A stretch of 64,000 nt of DNA from Microplitis mediator (lineage: Eukaryota; Arthropoda; Insecta; Hymenoptera; Braconidae). The notes beneath the pieces were generated by a model, which was not told where the DNA came from, did no database searches, and saw nothing but the letters and a program-made list of their open reading frames with translations. Position 1 is the stretch's first letter. Every line of letters starts with the position of its first letter. Where the stretch lies: contig NC_079974.1 of the NCBI RefSeq assembly GCF_029852145.1, forward strand, positions 7,052,348-7,116,347, written 5' to 3'. Both the position numbers and the translations under genes were made by a program. Shown here one piece after another: positions 10,204-20,087 of this stretch.

Positions 10204-13200
10204 TTCTCCCCAGCGCTGGCGACGGTGTCGACAGGATTGTCATCTGGAGAGTGAACTGGCAGCACGCACAGTTTAGCGATTGGTCGAACAAGTTCAGTTG
10301 TAGCGGTCTTCAGGGTGACTACTCGAGTCAACCCATCTCGTCCTGGATGTAATGCGAGTACTCTAGCGAGTGGCCATTTTGATGGTGGGAACCTCTCATC
10401 AGTCAGCAGGACTAATGAGCCCACTTTGATGATATTAGATAGATGATGCCACTTTGATATTGATTGATGTCGTTGTAAGTACTCAGACGACCATCTTGTC
10501 CAAAATGTCTGGAACATTTGTTGTAATTGTTGCCAGCGTGACAACGTAGCGGTATTGTTTTCCAGTAGCGAAGGTCCTGGCACAGCGAGTAGAGGTTCAC
10601 CGACGAGAAAGTGTCCAGGAGTCAAAGCGGTTAAGTCTGCAGGATCTTCGGATAGAGGAGCGATCGGTCTTGAATTGAGCACAGCTTCAATCTGTGTTAG
10701 CACTGTAGCGAGTTGGTCGTAAGTCAATAGCGATTCACCAATAGTTCGAATGAGATGGAACTTGATTGACTTGACGGCTGCTTCCCACTTGCCACCAAAG
10801 TGGGGAGCACTTGGCGGGTTGAACTTCCAGTCTGTGCCATCTGTAGCGAGTAAATACTGAAGTTCCCGTAGCTGTCTCGATCCTGCTGCGAATTCTTTCT
10901 TTAGCGTAGCGTCTGCTCCTACAAAATTTGTACCACAGTCCGAGTATAGGGTACTGCAGGCGCCTCTCCTACTAGTAAATCTTCTGAATGCTGCGACGAA
11001 AGCGTCAGTAGAATAGTCGGTGACAATTTCAATGTGTATAGCGGATGTAGCGAGACATTCAAAAACAGCGATCCAACCTTTATAGGTTTTCGCACCTCGA
11101 CCTTGAAATGTCTTCAGTGTTACTGGCCCAGCGTAGTCTATTCCCGTGTGTAAGAATGCTTTCGATGGTCTTACACGAGCGGATGGCAATTGTCCCATTA
11201 GTTGTTGTGCACGAACACCTCTATGTCTCGTGCACACGACGCAGCGAAGAATGTGAGACCTGACTGGAACACGCCCACCTTCTATCCAGACAGATCTCCG
11301 TAGATCAGCGAGAGTCAATTGAGTTCCCCCATGGAATGTTTTTTGGTGCGAATGTTCTATGAGTAGCGTACTTAAGCGTGATGATCGTTGTAAAATAGCT
11401 GGATTTTTTTGATCATCATCCAGTAGCGAATTCTTCAAGCGACCGCCGACTCTGAGTACTCCATTGTAGTCGACGTAGGGAATCAATTTAGCGAGACGAT
11501 GATTTCGATGTAGCGAATCACCATCCTTCAGTAGTTTCAGCTCTTGCGAATAATACTGATTTTGCGTATACTTGATCAGCAAACTCTTAGCGAGTTCCAG
11601 GTCAACTGTAGAGAGTGGTGTGGCCAGTGTGGACTGTGGCACTTTTTTAAATTTAGCGATGGCACGTAGGCAGATTCCAAGCGTGCGAAGAAGTGGTGAC
11701 AACTTAGAGAATTTATCCAATAGCGTATGTAGCGGGTGTGAATCTGCCTTGTAGATGGTAAAAACCAGACCTGGACGTTCTTCAAGATGTGATACCGTCT
11801 GAGTAGAGATGTCAAAAGATGGCCAGTTTTCTTTTGATTGACTGAGCCACTTAGGTCCCGTCCACCATAGCGAATGTTGTTCCAGTTTAGCTGCTGTTAA
11901 GCCTCTTGAAGCGCAGTCAGCTGGGTTAAGTTTCCCAGGAACAAAATCCCAGTTGACACTTGGTAGCGATTCCTGAATCTTGGTAACTCTGTTGCGAATG
12001 TAGACCTTCCATCTAGCGGAGTTGTTTCGTATCCACGTTAAGGATACAGCGGAGTCTGTCCACATGAAAATTGGTACATTTTCAAGCTTCAAGACATTCT
12101 TGATGTAGAGTACCAGTTGAGCGAGTAAGACAGCGGCGTTGAGCTCCATTCTTGGTATTGAAATTGGTTTCAGTGGTGCAACTTCTGTTTTGGCACACAC
12201 TAGCGAAATATTGGAGCTTCCAGTAGCGTCAGTAACCTTTAAGTAGACGACAGCAGCCATAGCGAGTTGAGAAGCGTCAGAGAATCCATGTAATTCAATC
12301 GATACACCAGTTCTTACATGATTCCAGCGAGGTATCTGAATCTTCGAGATCTGATGTAGTTCATCTCGAAACAAATTCCACTCTTGAAGAAGCAACGGTG
12401 ATAGCGTAGCATCCCAATCGAAGTTCTGCAGCCATAGCTTCTGCATGAACATCTTGGCTCTTACGATGATAGGTGCCAAAAACTCAAGCGGGTCGAACAA
12501 GCGAGTAATTTCAGATAAAATTGTGCGTTTAGTAGTTGGAGATGCTTCTGGTAGCGAATAACCGAATTGGAATTTATCTTGAGTAGAATTCCAGGTTAAC
12601 CCGAGCACTTTTACTGTAGTATCCCCAAGTTCTCGTGGTGTATCTTCTTGGGTTTCGACTGGAGCGACTTGAGACAGTAATTCTGTTGAATTACTTGCCC
12701 ATTTTGCAAGCGGGAAGCATCCTGCGGCACACATATTTTTTGTATCGAGAGCAACTTCAATTGCCTCAGCGAGTTCATCTGCGCCTCCATAGATGTCATC
12801 AACGTAGCGAGTGTTTGTCAGCGGTTCAACAGCTTTCGGAAATTTATTTCCTTCATCTTCAGCGAGTTGTAAAAGTGCTCTTCCAGTGAGATATGGAGCT
12901 GATGTGGTTCCATAAGTAACCGTAGCGAGTGCAAATACTATTGAGATGCCATCCTCGTCAAACCAGAGTATGCACTGTAGATGATGATCTTCCTTGTCAA
13001 CTGCAATCTGACGAAACATCTTAGTTACGTCAGTAGCGAATAGATAGCGGTGACAGCGAATGCGAATCAGTACATCACTGATGTCAACTTGAATCTTGGG
13101 GCCCACATGGAGTATCTTGTTGATTGATACGCCTGATGTCGTTTTCTATGATCCATTGAATACCACCCTGAGCTTGGTGGTGGTGCTCTGTTCTTTAAGA

Positions 13201-14116
13201 ACCCCATGATGAGGCAACATGTAGCTGTTTGGTGGTAAATCCTTTAATTTTACGCGTCTCATGTTCCCCAAGTCTTCATATTCTTTCAAGAAGTCGTAGT
13301 ATAACTTCTTGTAGATCGGATCATTATCCAGACGTTTGCGAAGACGTAGTAAAGCGTATTGCGCAGCTCGTAGCGAGTCACCCAGTTGACTTGAAGAGGA
13401 TTTAAGCGGCAAGCGAACGACATATCGACCATCAGTCTGTCTGTAGTGTGTATTGACAAAGTGTTGTTCACACTTTTCTTCATCTTCATTGTAGTGTATA
13501 GCGAATTCTGTCTGTGGTTCTTCTTGGTACCAAAACTTGCTCAGCAAGTCTTGTAATTGATCATCAACAGTGACATGATGACCATAAGCTGTCAATTTAG
13601 ATGTAGCGGTGTCCACAGATCCATAGATGATCCAGCCAAGCGTCGTTGACTGAGCGATTGGGGCATTGTTATTACCCTTCCTTATTTTAGCGTTGATTAT
13701 GTGTGCAGCTGGTGCTGCACTCAGAATGATGTCAATAGGTCGAGATGTTAAGAAGTCTGGATCAGCGAGTTGTAGACCGTTTATGTGCGGCCATTTCTTG
13801 TTGGTTAGCGTGAATGACGGCAAGTTCACCGTCAATAGAGCAAGCACATGAGCTTGGATAGTAATAGAAGCGGAACTATGTAGCGAATGCAGCGACACCT
13901 GGCATGATCCAAGTGAGTGTCCAGCTGACACATTACCAATCCCTCGTAATGGTATAGCTGCCCTGTTTAGCGGTATATCCAACTTCTTAATTAGCGAATG
14001 CGTCACAAAGGATAACTCCGATCCTTGATCAATAAGTACACGGGCAGTACATGTACTTCCTGATAGCGAATTCAACTTAACGAGCGCGGTAGCGAGTAAT
14101 ACATTGAGTGAATGAG
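10149..14116 (-). pseudogene. pol: BEL/Pao Pol: protease, RT, RNase H, integrase; one in-frame stop
   Basis: A single frame runs from the splice acceptor at 14116 to 10149, broken only by TAG at 13146-13148 just before the RT segment beginning MGPKIQVDISDVLIRIRCH. The retropepsin-like part (DUF1758 type) has LIDQGSELSFVT. RT carries the catalytic YVDD in TRYVDDIYGGADE. The Pao-type RNase H shows HGFSDASQLA, PRMELNAAVL and MWTDSAVSL. Integrase has the zinc ligands H, H, C, C (EHSHQKTFHGG, CVVCTRH) and D in GIDYAGP, D in YSDCGTNF and E in HFGGKWEAAV. The last 55 bases lie inside the LTR. It is expected to be made as a Gag-Pol fusion after removal of the 63-nt intron. Confidence 0.88.
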
Positions 14117-14179
14117 CTGAAAGCAGACTAGGTTAGCGAATGCAAAACAAAAGTTACCAAAATTGGAACTATTTGTTAC
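14117..14179 (-). other. Candidate 63-nt intron joining BEL gag to pol
   Basis: On the minus strand the interval begins GTAACAAATAG and ends CTGCTTTCAG, with a branch-like CGCTAAC upstream of the acceptor. It contains the gag stop TAG (14169-14171) and two more in-frame stops. Its length is 63, a multiple of three, and gag and pol are in the same frame, so removal fuses them cleanly. Unspliced RNA gives Gag only and spliced RNA gives Gag-Pol. This is inferred from sequence only. Confidence 0.55.
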
Positions 14180-15524
14180 CTTGAGTCGGTACGGCAGGTT
14201 CCTGTACCGATTTAGCGGAAGTCTCATCAATGTGCGTGGACGTGCGATGCGGCTTCTGACAGTGTTGACATCTGTCCTTAGTCTTGCAGTCAGCAAAGCG
14301 GTGGCGTCCCAAGCAGTTGTAGCAAAGCCGGTAGTGATAGACCATCATCTTCCGGTTTTGTGGCGACGCCTCTTGGTAGCGTGGGCAAAACAACACAAAG
14401 TGTTTTTGCTTGCATATCGGACACAGTCCTGGTTCACTCGTCTTCTCTTTCGGAGTGAAAGCGTTGTAACTAGCGCCTCCTCGTGAAGTAGATGCATTGG
14501 AGGGAGGAGCGGATCTACTGGTGGCGCCTCCTGTCTTGCTAGTAGCGGCAGACCTAGAGTAAGTTTTTGGTGCTGGTGGTCTTTCAGTACCTGCCTTTGA
14601 TTGAGCTGAGGGAGCTCTTAGGCCAACGCCAGAATTTTCCCAAGCACGTACCTTTGCCTTCAGCATGTCGTGCAGCTGCTTGTAGGTCAGGAACTCGTTA
14701 GAGAGTCCTAGCGAGGCCATCCACTCCACACGAAGGTCTTCTGGCAAACAGTGTACCGTCAAGCGAATCAAAAATGGATCAGAATCGCTGATTGGTACTC
14801 CCAGAGCAGCGATGGCGTCCAGCGACTTCTTATTAGCGAGTAACAAGGCGTCAAGTTCGGCAGCGGAGTGGCCAGTTAGCAGTTGTCGGTACAGTATTTC
14901 ATCGACATGCATGTCGAGTAATCTGCGTGGGTTTGTGTAGCAAGTGTTCAATAATTCCCAAGCCGATTGGAACGCATCATCCGTGACTTGTATGTTGGCG
15001 ATTAACGAAGCGGCTTCCCCTTTAACCTGAGTTTCCAGGTAGTGCATTTTTTGCGCGCCAGTAAGCGAGTCTTCATGGATGACCAGAGAGGTGAACGGGT
15101 CCTTGAATGAGTCCCATTCGTCGTATGTTCCCTGGAAAGTTGGTAACTTGATTTGGGGTAAGTTGGTTTTGTGCGCGCCTCCAAAATATGCGGTTTGATC
15201 ATGATTGACCGCATGGGCATCATGAACAGGTTCTGGAGCGGGTTTCGCAGCGGTGAGTCTCACCAGAAGCTCCGTGTAGACTTGACTAGCGGTACCAAAT
15301 GCGTTGCCAGTATGGTATTCGTTTTCAACGATCTCTGGTATATCCTCGAAAAGTCTCTCATGAGTTGTGTTGAAGCGAGACCACAAATCATTGAGGAAAG
15401 CGAGTTCAGCGTCGATAGCGGGTGCACCTTGGGTAGCGAGAATGGCGTCGGTCAAGCGAGTAGAAATGTTGCGCATTGTGTCGATGTGGTTCATTTGAAG
15501 AGCGACTTGGGCTTCGGCGGCCAT
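14169..15524 (-). CDS. gag: BEL/Pao Gag
   Basis: About 451 codons. I chose the ATG at 15524 (context AAGATGGCC). The open frame begins 12 codons upstream without a better start. The middle (KLPTFQGTYDEWDSFKDPF, then HYLETQVKGEAASLI) is the DUF1759/Pao Gag core typical of BEL elements. A low-complexity S/A/P/R stretch follows. The C-terminus carries zinc-binding motifs: CPICKQKHFVLFC, CYNCLGRHRFADC and CQHCQKPHRTSTH. It forms the virus-like particle and binds RNA. The reading frame is intact, in keeping with the element's youth. It ends inside the candidate intron, so the spliced form continues into Pol. Confidence 0.9.
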   Translation of the reverse strand: MAAEAQVALQMNHIDTMRNISTRLTDAILATQGAPAIDAELAFLNDLWSRFNTTHERLFEDIPEIVENEYHTGNAFGTASQVYTELLVRLTAAKPAPEPVHDAHAVNHDQTAYFGGAHKTNLPQIKLPTFQGTYDEWDSFKDPFTSLVIHEDSLTGAQKMHYLETQVKGEAASLIANIQVTDDAFQSAWELLNTCYTNPRRLLDMHVDEILYRQLLTGHSAAELDALLLANKKSLDAIAALGVPISDSDPFLIRLTVHCLPEDLRVEWMASLGLSNEFLTYKQLHDMLKAKVRAWENSGVGLRAPSAQSKAGTERPPAPKTYSRSAATSKTGGATSRSAPPSNASTSRGGASYNAFTPKEKTSEPGLCPICKQKHFVLFCPRYQEASPQNRKMMVYHYRLCYNCLGRHRFADCKTKDRCQHCQKPHRTSTHIDETSAKSVQEPAVPTQGNK

Positions 15525-15797
15525 CTTGATTGCACGACACTCACAAAATGGACGCGACAAGTGAAAACCGACGCTAAGTTTTCGATCTTAAAATTCTAAT
15601 TGTCTTTATTACACCGGTGTGTAATTTCGATCACCACGGGCAGCACTCTAGCAGTGCTCAGCAATGCCCACGGCACTTAGCGATTTCACTGCACAAAAAA
15701 CTGGTCACTCACTTTTTTCTCACAATTTTTTAGATGTTTTAATTTTAATAATTTTTAATTGTTAAAAACCACACCAAATCCGGCTCGAAGGACCAAA
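15525..15797 (-). other. BEL 5' leader with primer-binding site
   Basis: This is the untranslated leader between the 5' LTR and Gag. The plus strand at 15779-15795 reads TCCGGCTCGAAGGACCA, like the 3' end of a tRNA including CCA, so the minus strand carries a TGG-initial primer site two bases inside the LTR. I cannot name the tRNA with certainty. Confidence 0.6.
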
Positions 15798-16545
15798 TGT
15801 TGAATTAGAGGATAAACTAATTGGATCTGGTGCAGGTGTTGGTAATTTTTAACAATTAAAAATTATACACTTTTTAGGTAAATTAAATTAACTATTTATT
15901 TACACTTTGTACAGAATTATTGTGAGAAATAATTATAATTATTAGCGAATTCAACTTAATTAATACGCGAGAGCGAATGCAACGCAATATGCACGTATAA
16001 AAGCAACACGTGGTAGTTTGCGGTTAAACTCACGGAAATTACTTTAAGTAATTTATTAATAGCGGATGACAATTTATTTCATATCCAATAAATAGCAGCC
16101 TTGATATACTGACTAAGTATTGAATATAATTCAGCACAAGATTTAGTTTAATAACTCAAGAAAGCGTTTAGGAAACAAAGCGGTTTTTGAACACGAGGTG
16201 AACTTTTGAAGAGCACGTTGTGAATTAATGAGGAAACGTCGTAAAGTGAAAGCTCACAACGGTTTCTTTATGACGTCAGAGCGGTAGACCAATAAGAAAA
16301 TTAATAGCCAACGCTGACGAAATTTCAGCCAATAGCGAAAAACCACGTAGCTTGTTGAGATCTTGAGCCAATGAGTGCGTTTCATGTCGCAACTCTTTTA
16401 TTCAAAGTTGGAACTAATTATTCAAATGATGGAATTCTCTCATTGGCCAAGATCTCGCGCGTTTATTCAAATGGCGATAGTGCTGCCGACCTATTGGTGA
16501 GGCTCGGCGTTCTCAAGTGGTAGCGAATTGGGTCTTGACTGAACA
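15798..16545 (-). repeat. BEL LTR (5' LTR in element orientation)
   Basis: Same 748-bp length and ends as the copy at 9456-10203, one base different. It is followed by the second AATTG at 16546-16550. Like the other copy it contains eight AGCG words on the plus strand although it is almost entirely non-coding. Confidence 0.92.
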
Positions 16546-16550
16546 AATTG

Positions 16551-17245
16551 CTTTCATTTTATCCGGATCAAGCTTGACACCGTTGGCAGATATAAGATGG
16601 CCTAAATAGATTACTTCTTTTTTTAAGAATTCGCATTTATCGGCTTGTAAAGTTAAATTCGCACTTCGCAAACGTTCGGCTAATTTATTGAATTTAGTGT
16701 TGCGTTCTTCTAGAGAACGTGCGTAAATAACGATATCGTCTAAGTTAACAAAGAGATCAGCTCCTTCTAACCCGCGCAAGACTAAATCCATTAACCTTTG
16801 GAATGTTGCTGGAGCATTTTTAAGTCCAAATGGCATTTTATTAAATTGATAATGACCATATGGAGTTGTAAATGCTGTTTTGTATTTATCTTTAGAATCT
16901 ACTTTCAATTGATGAAAACCGGATTTTAAATCAAATACTGAAAAATAAATCGCACCACCTAATTGATCAAGAATATCATTTATCAACGGTAGTGGATATG
17001 CATCTTTAACAGTTTTATCATTTAATTTGCGATAATCAATTACTAGACGCCATCTTTCACTGCCTTTAGAGTCAGCCTTTTTGGGTACTATCCATAAAGG
17101 AGAATTATACGGTGAGGTCGAAGGTTCAATTATATCCATTAACATTAATTCCGTTATCTGTTTTTCTATTTCGTCTTTCTGTGCAGGAGGGTGTCTGTAT
17201 TGTCGAGTATTTACAGGAACGTCATCGGTAGTAGGTATAGTATGT
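16551..17245 (-). pseudogene. Ty3/gypsy RT, upstream half
   Basis: Open from about 17245 in this frame. Conserved RT blocks are present: SPYNSPLWIVPKK, RWRLVIDYRKLNDKT, YFSVFDLKSGFHQL, MPFGLKNAPATFQRLMD and YLGHLISANGVKLDPDKM. The catalytic box reads FVNLDDIVIYA, so the usual aromatic residue before LDD is asparagine, which should impair polymerisation. It is cut at 16550 by the BEL insertion and continues at 9450. The segment is one frame away from the protease segment upstream (17222-18190), implying an indel near 17230. Confidence 0.85.
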
Positions 17246-18190
17246 AGGTTCTCCCGGAATGTGGAACAGGTCAGCGTATTTCTCTATAAGAGAAACTATT
17301 GCTTTACGCTCTTCCTCATTCAAATGTTCTAAACGCAAAAGTTTTAACACCTTATCAACACGATTTCCCCGGGCCCTGGTACTGTTATCGTGTTTGTCTG
17401 TGTCGTCTTGCGTCAAGCTAGTATCCTCGTCTTCGCTTGTCCCGAAAGGGTACAGAGGAATCACGGGTACTTTTACATTAACATCTTTATTGAGAGTATC
17501 AATCGCGTACAAATAAGCGATACCGTTATTATTACTTACTAAAGCTTCGCCTGCGTAAATACCGTTTTCAAATTCAATACGGGGTGTATAACCCTCTTTT
17601 AGTTTACTCTTTACTCGAACAAACATTGCTGTTTTTGTACGAGCTTTTAAAACGAAATATTCTCCTTCTGTGAATGATATTTGTAAATTATTTAAGCGTT
17701 GAAATGTTACCGTATTATCTACTAAATTTATTATTCCGCCATGTTCTTGTAAAAATTCCATGCCGAGTATGCCCGTATAATCTAAAGGAAATTCATCTGG
17801 TATTACGTGGAAATAAGTATTTTTATTGAAAATTTCTATTTTTATTCTACCTAAAGTGATAGCTTCAGAGACATCATTTAATTTATAACAATAAGATTCG
17901 TCAATTAATTTTTTATATTTTACTTCTCCATATTTAATCAAATTTAAATTACACCCGGTGTCTATTAAAATTTTTCCATAACTAGAGATTATACCTTGAG
18001 ATCTAAGCATAATCGACGTCGGTTTATAGTCAGTTGCTATAGCACCTACGGAATAAGTTTTTGATGGTAATCTTAGTTTGGGTGTGGTATCTGGCGCTGC
18101 GCTGCTACGTTTCCCATCGGTGCGCCTGTACGAGGAAACGTTTGGTCGTTTCCCGTATTCGTATTCTGATTTGAATTTGACCCGTCGCAT
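17222..18190 (-). CDS. Ty3/gypsy aspartic protease region (N-terminal Pol)
   Basis: It overlaps Gag by about 118 bases in the -1 frame, the usual arrangement for ribosomal frameshifting into Pol. The active-site motif is ILIDTGCNLNLIKYGEV, and a hydrophobic DYTGILGMEFL flap-end motif follows. It runs on toward RT (ALVSNNNGIAYL, then LFHIPGEPT) but ends at a stop caused by a shift of frame near 17230. It processes Gag and Pol in an intact relative. Confidence 0.75.
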   Translation of the reverse strand: MRRVKFKSEYEYGKRPNVSSYRRTDGKRSSAAPDTTPKLRLPSKTYSVGAIATDYKPTSIMLRSQGIISSYGKILIDTGCNLNLIKYGEVKYKKLIDESYCYKLNDVSEAITLGRIKIEIFNKNTYFHVIPDEFPLDYTGILGMEFLQEHGGIINLVDNTVTFQRLNNLQISFTEGEYFVLKARTKTAMFVRVKSKLKEGYTPRIEFENGIYAGEALVSNNNGIAYLYAIDTLNKDVNVKVPVIPLYPFGTSEDEDTSLTQDDTDKHDNSTRARGNRVDKVLKLLRLEHLNEEERKAIVSLIEKYADLFHIPGEPTYYTYYR

Positions 18191-19377
18191 TTTCCTTCGT
18201 TGTAAATTTTTCTACGGCAATTATTAACTGAATGACCATTCATATTACAATAGCTACACTTTAAAATATTTTTATTCGGATCTGGTCTTAGTTCAGTTTT
18301 ATTTTTATACATAAAGGCTCTACATTCGTCAATATTGTGGTTATTTTTTTTACAAAATTTACAGAATTTAATGATTTGTTCTATTGAATGATTTTTATTT
18401 TGATATTTATTTTGCTTTTCTGCATAATTTTGAGTGTTATTATAAGAATTCTGACGATAATTATTTCTATTACTATTGTCCCGAGTATTTCGAGGGTCAA
18501 GTTTGTTATCTGAAGGAATATGATAATAATCTTTACTTTCTTTTTTAGCTTGGGAATCATATACTTTGAAAAAGTTGTTAACATTTTTCATTTGTTGTAG
18601 TTGTCTTTCTACTTTTTCGGCAGATTTTGTCGCAGATTCGAGGTCTGGGTATTTATCCTCTTGTAAGAAAATAGCAAATTTCGGGTGTAAACCTGACATA
18701 AACGATCGAATTGCGGTTTCTTTAGCTAGCGTAGCTTTTTCTATCATATTTTCCCCGTCGGTATATTCGATTTCCGATAATGTACTTTGTAAGTGTTGGC
18801 TTACTCTGTAATTAAAGTCTATGACACGTTCGTTTGGGTTTTGTCGGAAATTGTCAAATTCTTTCATCCACAATGAAACTTCTTTACTATGTCGAAAATG
18901 TAAGTTTAAGAATGAAATGAAATCGTCAATGTTTGTCGGGTCTAAATTGCTAACCCTTTTTAAAGGTTCGCCTTTACATTTGGTCTGTAATAATTTAACT
19001 AGAAATTCTTCGTCAATTTCGTCTTTAAAAAGTTTCTTAGCGTTTTTGCATGCTTTAGTGAATGATTCTATCGGGTAACCGTCTTTTGTACCGTCAAAGT
19101 CTGGAATAGTTTTCAAAAAGTCTTTATAATCTATTTTATTTCCTGTGATCAAATTTTTTGTGAAGTTAAGGTTTTGAGGCGTTTGATGTGAAGCACCTAC
19201 GGGTTGATTTTTTTCGAAATGTGATTTTATTTGATGTGCAATGGCTGCTTGACAATTATCTTCGAATTTGTTTTTCATTTCTTGTTTTTCTGCTATTAAT
19301 TGTTCGATTAGCGATTTTAATGCTGTTACTTCGTTCTCGGTCTCCATAAGGGAGGTTTCCGTTTTTTCGATACTCAT
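18073..19377 (-). CDS. gag: Ty3/gypsy Gag
   Basis: 434 codons from ATG at 19377 (context AAAATGAGT). The N-terminus is a probable coiled coil (ENEVTALKSLIEQLIAEKQE). The capsid core carries TIPDFDGTKDGYPIESF and SEVERQ-like helical sequence. The C-terminus is N/Q/R-rich and has two classical CCHC knuckles, CKFCKKNNHNIDEC and CSYCNMNGHSVNNC, both with C-x2-C-x4-H-x4-C spacing. The frame is intact. It assembles particles and binds RNA. The final 118 bases overlap the protease frame. Confidence 0.85.
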   Translation of the reverse strand: MSIEKTETSLMETENEVTALKSLIEQLIAEKQEMKNKFEDNCQAAIAHQIKSHFEKNQPVGASHQTPQNLNFTKNLITGNKIDYKDFLKTIPDFDGTKDGYPIESFTKACKNAKKLFKDEIDEEFLVKLLQTKCKGEPLKRVSNLDPTNIDDFISFLNLHFRHSKEVSLWMKEFDNFRQNPNERVIDFNYRVSQHLQSTLSEIEYTDGENMIEKATLAKETAIRSFMSGLHPKFAIFLQEDKYPDLESATKSAEKVERQLQQMKNVNNFFKVYDSQAKKESKDYYHIPSDNKLDPRNTRDNSNRNNYRQNSYNNTQNYAEKQNKYQNKNHSIEQIIKFCKFCKKNNHNIDECRAFMYKNKTELRPDPNKNILKCSYCNMNGHSVNNCRRKIYNEGKCDGSNSNQNTNTGNDQTFPRTGAPMGNVAAQRQIPHPN

Positions 19378-20087
19378 TTTTATTTATATATATATATATA
19401 TTTAGAAGACAGAGGAAAAAAAAATTCAACAATATAATTGACTTACTACTTAATTGAATATACAGGTATAAGCTGCTGGTGATCGTAATCGCTGCTGTCG
19501 TTGTTATCGCTGCCGTTGATCTCTCTGCTAGTGCTGTCGTAGTTTTCGTTGATGTTGATAATGACGATATGCCCAATCGCCGTAGGAAAATTTTCAATTT
19601 CTTGATGATTGAATGGTGCTCGTAGAAAATATTTTCAATGTATATATTCGTTGTTATTATTATATATTTATGATCTCTTGATGTTTCTTGATTTTTATTT
19701 TGTTTTTAAAACTCTCACTTTTATTTCATTTAAATTTACTTTAGCTTTATTATTTATTTTCTTTATTAAATTCTTGATATTAGTTTTTAATTTTTATTTA
19801 ATTTTTGTTAATTACTTTTGTTTAAACTCCGCGATTTAATTTTAAATTTTAATTTAAATTTTCACAATTCAATTCTCGTATTAAAGAAAAATTTTCGAAA
19901 TTTTTACTTCAAAAATATGTGTGTTTAAAAAATTTTCTGTTTTTAAATTTACTCACTGTGGTGAAAAATTTTCTGAGTTACGGAATAAAAAAAATTTCCG
20001 GATTTTTGAATTCTTCGTTTGAAAATCACCAGGCTACTTCGAGGCTGTTCGAGTCCGTCGCTGCCACCAATTTTAATTATGTATAAT
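19378..20087 (-). other. Ty3 leader with primer-binding site at 20052-20069
   Basis: AT-rich untranslated leader. The plus strand at 20052-20069 reads AGTCCGTCGCTGCCACCA and is preceded by TGTTCG, resembling the T arm and acceptor end of a tRNA with CCA. The minus strand therefore carries a TGG-initial primer site 18 bases inside the LTR. A leucine- or serine-type tRNA is possible, but I cannot decide from the sequence alone. Confidence 0.6.

Larger units (their letters stand above)
9456..16545 (-). mobile_element. Young BEL/Pao LTR retrotransposon nested in the Ty3 RT gene
   Basis: It has two LTRs of 748 bp (9456-10203 and 15798-16545) that differ at one base I can see (near 9973 versus 16308, G/A). 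The target duplication AATTG flanks it at 9451-9455 and 16546-16550. Within lie a primer site, Gag, an in-frame intron and Pol with BEL/Pao domain order (protease, RT, RNase H, integrase). Near-identical LTRs mean very recent insertion, clearly after the host Ty3 element had inserted. One in-frame stop at 13146 breaks Pol. The element is saturated with the word AGCG on the plus strand. Confidence 0.93.

Noticed and set aside
20041..20069. tRNA-like sequence ending CCA
   Set aside because: Only the T-arm and acceptor 3' half are present, in the right place for a retroelement primer site. A tRNA gene would not encode CCA in insects.
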